Source of the DNA: Candidatus Woesearchaeota archaeon CG10_big_fil_rev_8_21_14_0_10_44_13
Lineage (GTDB): Archaea; Nanobdellota; Nanobdellia; Woesearchaeales; UBA12501
Assembly: GCA_002762985.1 (NCBI GenBank)
Contig: PCXZ01000023.1
Coordinates: 104,014 to 141,851, forward strand
DNA length: 37,838 nucleotides
Reading direction: 5' to 3'
Below are positions 32,730-37,838 of this stretch, in pieces (positions within the stretch are counted from its first letter, which is position 1; the number at the start of each line of letters is the position of its first letter). The notes beneath the pieces were generated by a model. That model worked only from the letters and a program-made list of their open reading frames with translations. It did no database searches and was not told where the DNA came from. The position numbers and the translations under genes were made by a program.

Positions 32730-33056
32730 ATGGCACCCTACACATTCTTGCAGATTCTGCAGGTCATCATAACATTGCCTCTTCTTTTTTTCGTGCCCGG
32801 CTATTTTTTGGCATCCATCATATTCAGGAAAAGGCATCATCTGGCGGTTTATGAGAAGACAGCATTGTCCGTATTGCTGAGCCTCGGCATCAATATGCTG
32901 TTCGGCCTTGCATTGGCATATATGCAAAGATTCACGACGATGAATCTGTGGCTTGGCATGATATCACTCTCTGCCGTAATTATCGCAGCTTATCTTGCTG
33001 TTGGAAGATCTGAAAGATCAATCCCTTCAAGGATTTCAGGAGCGAAAAAGGAATAG
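32730..33056 (+). CDS. Small membrane protein, DUF1616-like N-terminal part
   Basis: The 108 residues contain three membrane segments: ILQVIITLPLLFFVPGYFLA, ALSVLLSLGINMLFGLALAY and LWLGMISLSAVIIAAYLAV. FVPGYFLASIIFRKRHHLAVYEK resembles the start of DUF1616 archaeal membrane proteins (PGY... followed by ER/EK), which are usually much longer, so this may be a short stand-alone version. ATG 32730 fits a leaderless start after the shared TATA. Its last 67 bases overlap, antisense, the 3' end of the GT-C-like gene. Confidence 0.65.
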   Translation: MAPYTFLQILQVIITLPLLFFVPGYFLASIIFRKRHHLAVYEKTALSVLLSLGINMLFGLALAYMQRFTTMNLWLGMISLSAVIIAAYLAVGRSERSIPSRISGAKKE

Positions 33057-34549
33057 ATGTAATCCTCCTGATTGTATATCTCTCTCCCGTCAAAATAATC
33101 ACAGCCTATCTCCTCCTCAGAAAGCACAAGCTCTATGCCCTGCCTCTCGATTATATCCCTTTTCTCTTCGCAATCCCCCTTATAGAAATCTTCGACCTCG
33201 CTTATGTTTCCAGGCGGCAGGTTCCCTTTTGTCACTCCGATCAACAGATTCTTGCTTATGGGATACACTGCAGAGGATATCCTCAGCGGGGCCATAAGAT
33301 AGCTGCCTTCAAGCCTTTCCAGGAAAATAAGCGCGCCATAATCCTTGTCTTCGATCACATTATATATCCTATCCTCTTCAGGAGGGGCATAGTAATCATT
33401 GAATGATGCAGCAATCACTATCACAACGATGATGAGAGCAGCCGCATTGCTGATGAGATGGCCGTCATGGTGCTTTGTCCTGCGGAAAAGCCTGTGGAAA
33501 TTCCCTCTTATTATCCCTACTGCCCATCCAAGGCCCATTGCCGACAAAGGCACCATGCCCAGCATGCAGAAGTATATCATCCTCTGGTAAGGGGCTATCA
33601 GGGAGAAAGAATAAATCCTGAACAGATATATCAAAATTAGAGAGACTATCGCCCAGATGATGAATATCTTTGTGCTTCTTCTTTTCATGGCAGGATATAT
33701 CCCCAGTATCGCAAGCAGAGTTGCAGCGATGCCATAGAGCGAAGGAAGGAAATATCTCAGCTCAATATGCCCCCAACCTGTCTGGAACACGATAAATGAG
33801 CTTATGTACCTCATTGTCTCCGAAAGACCCCCTCTCCAGAAGAAATTGAAGAAATATATCAGGAATAAAATGGGAATTATGATGAATACGGACAATATCC
33901 TGGCATTTTTTTTGATCAATCCTGCATTTATGATGAGGAATATGGGGTATATCAGGAAAATGGATACTGTGAATAAAGGTTGTATCAATGAGACTATCCC
34001 GAGTAAGAAGACGGACATCATGATCTTCGGATTATTCTTCTCTTCCAGCCCTTTGATGAACATCAGAATAGACAGATAAATAAAAGGGATTGAAAATGTC
34101 AGTGGAGTGAAAAACCAGAGCCCCATTATGTTGATGTTGCTTTTCAGCGCAGCAAAGAAAATGATCGAGAAAAGCGCAGCATAGAACTCTTTTGTCATTG
34201 AATAGACAAGAGAAAATAACATGAATGCGCTTATCGCAGCGAACAATGCAGGCAGGAATCTGTAATTCTGAACAGGATCAAGGCCTGCAAGGACAGAGAA
34301 TTCTGCAAGGAACACAGTCATCCCTTTCTCAAGGTTGGGCGTATATGAGAGTGTATTGAGGTAAGGGTTGAAATCGAATGTCTTGTTGTATCTTATCAGA
34401 TGGACAGCCTTCGCAATATGCTGCCATTCATCGACATGAATAGGATATTTATAGCTGAAGTGCGGACTGTATACGATCAGAAAGGTTGCGAGAAGCGCAA
34501 GTGAAACAAAGAAAATCCCCATTACCCTTTCTTTTTTTTCATGAGTCAT
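32990..34549 (-). CDS. Multispan membrane protein, GT-C-like glycosyltransferase
   Basis: A 519-residue protein with about 11-12 membrane spans. The first outer loop reads YPIHVDEWQHIAKAVHLI; an Asp-Glu pair here is the usual catalytic place of GT-C enzymes that take sugar from polyprenyl phosphate. A short soluble C-terminal domain (about 420-519) follows. It may add a sugar on the outer side of the membrane. ATG 34549 has GAGGGA about 7 bases upstream; an in-frame TTG at 34564 is less likely. The 67-base convergent overlap with the small membrane protein gene is unusually long. Confidence 0.8.
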   Translation of the reverse strand: MTHEKKERVMGIFFVSLALLATFLIVYSPHFSYKYPIHVDEWQHIAKAVHLIRYNKTFDFNPYLNTLSYTPNLEKGMTVFLAEFSVLAGLDPVQNYRFLPALFAAISAFMLFSLVYSMTKEFYAALFSIIFFAALKSNINIMGLWFFTPLTFSIPFIYLSILMFIKGLEEKNNPKIMMSVFLLGIVSLIQPLFTVSIFLIYPIFLIINAGLIKKNARILSVFIIIPILFLIYFFNFFWRGGLSETMRYISSFIVFQTGWGHIELRYFLPSLYGIAATLLAILGIYPAMKRRSTKIFIIWAIVSLILIYLFRIYSFSLIAPYQRMIYFCMLGMVPLSAMGLGWAVGIIRGNFHRLFRRTKHHDGHLISNAAALIIVVIVIAASFNDYYAPPEEDRIYNVIEDKDYGALIFLERLEGSYLMAPLRISSAVYPISKNLLIGVTKGNLPPGNISEVEDFYKGDCEEKRDIIERQGIELVLSEEEIGCDYFDGREIYNQEDYIYSFFAPEILEGIDLSDLPTAR

Positions 34550-34632
34550 CAACTGGTCCCTCAACAGGGCATAGTAATCTGCATTGTTTTATTAATTTTT
34601 ACCTGCATTTACCCCTAATTTATCCCTTCTTC

Positions 34633-34790
34633 ATACTTACATCTAACGTATTAAAAACTATTTTACTTTAGTATTATATATAATATTACTTACATAAAAC
34701 GTAATAAATCTATAAAAATACCTATTTATACTCGTTTTATACTTACAAATAACGTAATATTTATATATGAATACCTACATTTAACGTAAA
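34633..34790 (+). promoter_or_regulatory. Array of four phased 18-bp operator-like repeats
   Basis: The motif TACYTACANNNAACGTAA occurs at 34634-34651 (last base T), 34687-34704, 34740-34757 and 34772-34789, all in the same direction. Start-to-start steps are 53, 53 and 32 bp, close to 5, 5 and 3 helix turns, which places them on one face. A degenerate TACCTA copy at 34719 is again 32 bp after a full site. The 53-bp units also share TATA-like centres (CTATAAAAATACC near 34710, TTTATATATGAATACC near 34761). The array directly precedes the three-HTH gene, so autoregulation is likely. Confidence 0.8.
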
Positions 34791-34796
34791 ATTTCA

Positions 34797-35363
34797 ATGC
34801 CTATGGCAAAAATAGGGAAAAAAAGAAGAAAAAAGGCTAGTTCTGTTACTCTGAGCAATGAGGAGATAGATTCCCTGAAGAGATCAGTTGAGGCGATAGA
34901 ATCTGTAAAACAGAAACATGGCCTCTCTTATGGGGATATCCTTGGGCTGCTGAAAGAGGAGAAAGAGAGGATCCCTGTCACCATATTCAACAAGAAGCTG
35001 AGCCCGCTGGAAAGCATCTCAAGATACCTCAAGGACTGCCTTGGGCTGAATTACCACGAGATCGCCTTGCTTCTCGCAAGGGATGAGAGGAACATCTGGC
35101 ACTCATACAATGATTCCTTGAAAAAGCATCCTGAAAGGCTCACTGCAGAAAAAACAAGATTCTTTGTCCCGCTCAAGATTTTTGCTGAAAAGAGATCCAG
35201 CATTCTCGAATCGATTGTTGTTCATCTGAAAGATGAGTACAGCCTCGGCTACAGGCAGATCTCAGCGCTCATCAATAGGGATGAGAGGACAGTCTGGACA
35301 GCTTTCAGCAGGGCCGCGAAAAAACTGGAGAGGACCAAATCAAGCTCACAAAATGGATTATAA
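34797..35363 (+). CDS. Three-HTH DNA-binding protein
   Basis: The 188-residue protein has a basic N-terminus (KIGKKRRKKA) and three related helix-turn-helix units: about 29-69 (HGLSYGDILGLLKEEKER), 71-110 (LGLNYHEIALLLARDER) and 137-176 (YSLGYRQISALINRDER). Units 2 and 3 align without gaps and share LESI-x3-LKD before the turn and DER after it; they resemble sigma region-4 or RNA-polymerase-type HTHs. No ligand domain is seen. ATG 34797 follows a TATA box within the operator array; ATG 34803 is an alternative start. It overlaps the large surface-protein gene by 10 bases, so the two are co-expressed. Confidence 0.8.
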   Translation: MPMAKIGKKRRKKASSVTLSNEEIDSLKRSVEAIESVKQKHGLSYGDILGLLKEEKERIPVTIFNKKLSPLESISRYLKDCLGLNYHEIALLLARDERNIWHSYNDSLKKHPERLTAEKTRFFVPLKIFAEKRSSILESIVVHLKDEYSLGYRQISALINRDERTVWTAFSRAAKKLERTKSSSQNGL

Positions 35364-37838
35364 GGAAAAGATAGAGGAATATGGAAATAGGATAGCTGAG
35401 CTAGAGAGAAGAATAGGTTCCTCTGTCAGGCTGAAAGGGAGGATCTTGGACGAAGTTGCAAGATTGAATTCCGAATATAATGCTGGCAAGATCACACAGG
35501 AGCAGAAACAGGCATATTTCATCAGGATCTTTGACAGCCAATCCTATGATGACTGGCTCAATTATTATGAGAATGACATAAGGAAAAGCAGGGAGATAAT
35601 ATCCAGCCTGAGATCAGAGATACGCTCCATTGAGGATAAGGCTGATAAAGAATCATCAGCAAGCGAGGCAAGGAAAAAATATATGGCCATATTCATGGCC
35701 CTCGCATTAGTCTTCGGCCTCCTTGCATTTGCCGGAATGCCCGAAGGAGGATTGCAGGGCATCACAAAAGGGATCCTTGAGCCGAAATCCGGCATAATCG
35801 GGAATGTCGTCCTGACAGGAGCTACAACAGGTAGCATCCTTGATTACTCCCCCAACCAGGATATAGGCAGCTTGATCACATTCACGCTCACAATCCAATC
35901 CACAGGAGACAATGTAGGCAATGAGACATGGATAAACGTTACTCTTCTCGATAATTCATCAATGACGGCCCTGGAGAATTTCATACTGAACTCAAGCGGC
36001 TGGAACTGCTACAACAACTCATATGGAACACTGCGTGATGTTGATAATGTGAGGGGTTGGGAGGGCATAACTGGCTATGGCTTCGGAAGGAACGCCACTG
36101 CAGGAAAACCTAAATGCACCCCCACCAACAATTATTTAGTGAACTTAACACCATTCTTCACAGGCGGACTCTATGCTCCGTCTGTGCTTGGCACCTATAA
36201 CGTGACGTTTAACGCAACATACAACAGGACTGTTGCAGGCATCGCAAGAGTGAATCCTGAGATTGTCGTGTGGCAGAATATAGAATTCAATGTGACAGAG
36301 AGATGGAAGCCGACCATGAACGTCTCAGCGCCTCTGAACAATACCTTCAACAACTCCCAGACGATCGTTTTCGAGTACACGCCATGGGACAACTACAGCC
36401 TGAAGAACTGCTCTATACTGTTCGATAATGCAGTAAATTCGACGAATTATACAGTATCGAACTTCACTAAGAGCACATTCAGCTTCAGCAGCATGGCTGA
36501 TGCGATATACAGATGGCGCATAAACTGCACTGACAGCTCGCCGAGCTATAATGTCAATGGTACAGAGGAGTATGTGGTATATATGGACATGACAGCCCCT
36601 ACGATGACCATAATCCGGCCGTCAAGCAGCAATAATCTCACAACAATCAATTACATGAATTTCAGCTGGAACGCGACAGATAAGATGAGCCCAGGAACAT
36701 TCTGCAATATAACCATAAACGGCACAGTGAACAATACTGCCCCGTTGTATAACACAAACGGCACAACATTCAACTTCAGCAAGGTGAGCATACCCATCGG
36801 AAAATATGTCTGGAATGTCACATGCTGGGACAATGCATCGAACATGAACTCTACCCCTACATGGGATTTCTCTGTGACGGAGCTTGATGCGCCTAAGATA
36901 GACCTGTCAGCGCCCCTGCACAACACATACAACAGCTCTGAAGAGATAGTGTTCAGCTACACGCCGAAAGAAAACCTCGGGCTGTTGAACTGCTCGATAA
37001 TCTTCAACAATATATGGAATTCAACAAATTCAACGATAGCAAACGACACTCTTGCGACATTCAACTTCAGCAGTATGGCTGATGGGATATATGACTGGAG
37101 CATAAACTGCACTGACAGCTCGCCGAGCTACAACACCAATGAGTCAGAAGTGAGGAGGCTGTTCGTTGACAGGACAGGCCCGACAATAACGCCTATCGTG
37201 CCGAGCAACAGCACGGCAACAGAGAACGCCTTCATGAATTTCACATGGAACGCAACAGATATAGTATGGTTTGATATGTTCTGCAACCTCACGATAAACG
37301 GGACTGTAAGGAATCCCTTACCCTTGAACGGGACAAACATGTCGATGATGAACTACACTGTCTCAGGCCTTGAGATAGGCTCTTACCTGTGGAACATAAC
37401 CTGCTGGGACAATGCGTCCAATACGAACACAACCCCATTGATGCTGTTCAATATAACGCCTCCTTCAAACACGGCTCCGCCGGACACCATAATCGTGGGG
37501 ATAATGGATGATGATACAGATGACTGCGGCAACAATGCATATGACAAGACAACAAACACCACCCATATGGATTATGTCTTCGGGCCTACGCTCAACTGGA
37601 CAGAAGGTGTTGATCCTGAAGCAAACGGGATAAAGACAAGGGTATGCATAGGGACCACAACAGACGTATATCTCATAGACCTGCATGCAGAGGCAGCAGG
37701 CAATGCATCGACAATATGCACTGTGCTTAATGCATGGTACAATGCAAGCGCAATAGACAACCAATGGGTGAATCTCACAAACTCTACATTCACTTATGGG
37801 GGAACGAACAAGACATTCTATGCCTCTTTCATGCCTAT
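35354..37838 (+). CDS. Large membrane-anchored Ig-like surface glycoprotein, cut by the window end
   Basis: An uninterrupted frame of at least 828 codons runs off the right edge. Residues 1-108 are a charged coiled coil (YGNRIAELERRIG, REIISSLRSEIRSIEDKA). One membrane span follows at 111-129 (MAIFMALALVFGLLAFAGM). Everything after it is predicted to be outside and rich in Asn, Thr and Ser, with about 59 N-x-S/T sequons by hand count. From about residue 320 two Ig-like modules alternate: type A (SAPLNNTFNNS ... INCTDSSPSYN) and type B (MNFSWNATD ... TCWDNASN). Each has paired cysteines, and each type is seen twice with a DNA period near 590 bases. Likely an S-layer or adhesin protein. Confidence 0.85.

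Noticed and set aside
34633-34790. CRISPR array
   Set aside because: The repeats are 18 bp, AT-rich and lie in a promoter. The intervals are themselves partly repeated, and no cas genes are near.
36316-37430. Repeated DNA in the surface gene as a mobile or satellite repeat
   Set aside because: The similarity follows the reading frame and Ig-like domain borders, so it is protein-domain duplication.

Overview
The window is archaeal. It encodes archease and the RNA ligase RtcB, an Orc1/Cdc6 initiator, a PIN-KH ATPase, a duplicated Lrp/AsnC regulator and a Sua5-type t6A enzyme. Many starts lie about 20-30 bases after an archaeal TATA box, with little or no leader. The AT-rich background, compact spacing and abundance of small unassigned proteins suggest a DPANN lineage, perhaps Woesearchaeota-like. 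That placement is inferred from gene content and memory, not from a tree.

Left part (1-18.3 kb): housekeeping and information genes, mostly single or in short groups on both strands. In order they are a membrane-anchored winged-helix regulator, archease, an unknown protein, RtcB, a double Lrp regulator, a histidine phosphatase, a PEP-synthase-like protein lacking its ATP-grasp half, a metallophosphoesterase, Sua5, two coupled mini-genes, acylphosphatase, Cdc6, a 53-residue membrane peptide, SerRS, an unknown protein, the PIN-ATPase, a methyltransferase, a SET-domain protein and a PfkB sugar kinase. Between them lie three loci (1-148, 11041-11280, 17069-17283) with related nested hairpins. Their loops are conserved and their stems differ by paired substitutions.

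Middle part (18.3-34.5 kb): a surface-glycan locus. Ten tightly packed + strand genes (18332-29980) encode two GT2 and two GT4 glycosyltransferases (one a tandem GT4), an ABC-2 permease, an ABC ATPase fused to a SAM methyltransferase, a small helical protein, a YfhO-like membrane protein, a polysaccharide deacetylase and a B12-type radical SAM enzyme. An opposing operon (30003-32658) supplies a sugar aminotransferase, an NDP-sugar epimerase/dehydratase and a methyltransferase. A small membrane protein and a GT-C-like membrane protein follow.

Right part (34.6 kb to the end): a three-HTH DNA-binding protein sits behind an array of 18-bp operator-like repeats spaced 53, 53 and 32 bp. It overlaps the start of a very large open frame that runs off the window. 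That frame encodes a cytoplasmic coiled coil, one membrane span and Ig-like modules with about 59 N-glycosylation sequons by hand count.

A plausible reading is that the middle region builds and exports a methylated glycan that decorates surface proteins such as the last gene, whose expression is set by the three-HTH regulator. No oligosaccharyltransferase (AglB) is in the window, so the link between glycan and protein is inferred. I see no tRNA, rRNA, CRISPR array or insertion sequence.
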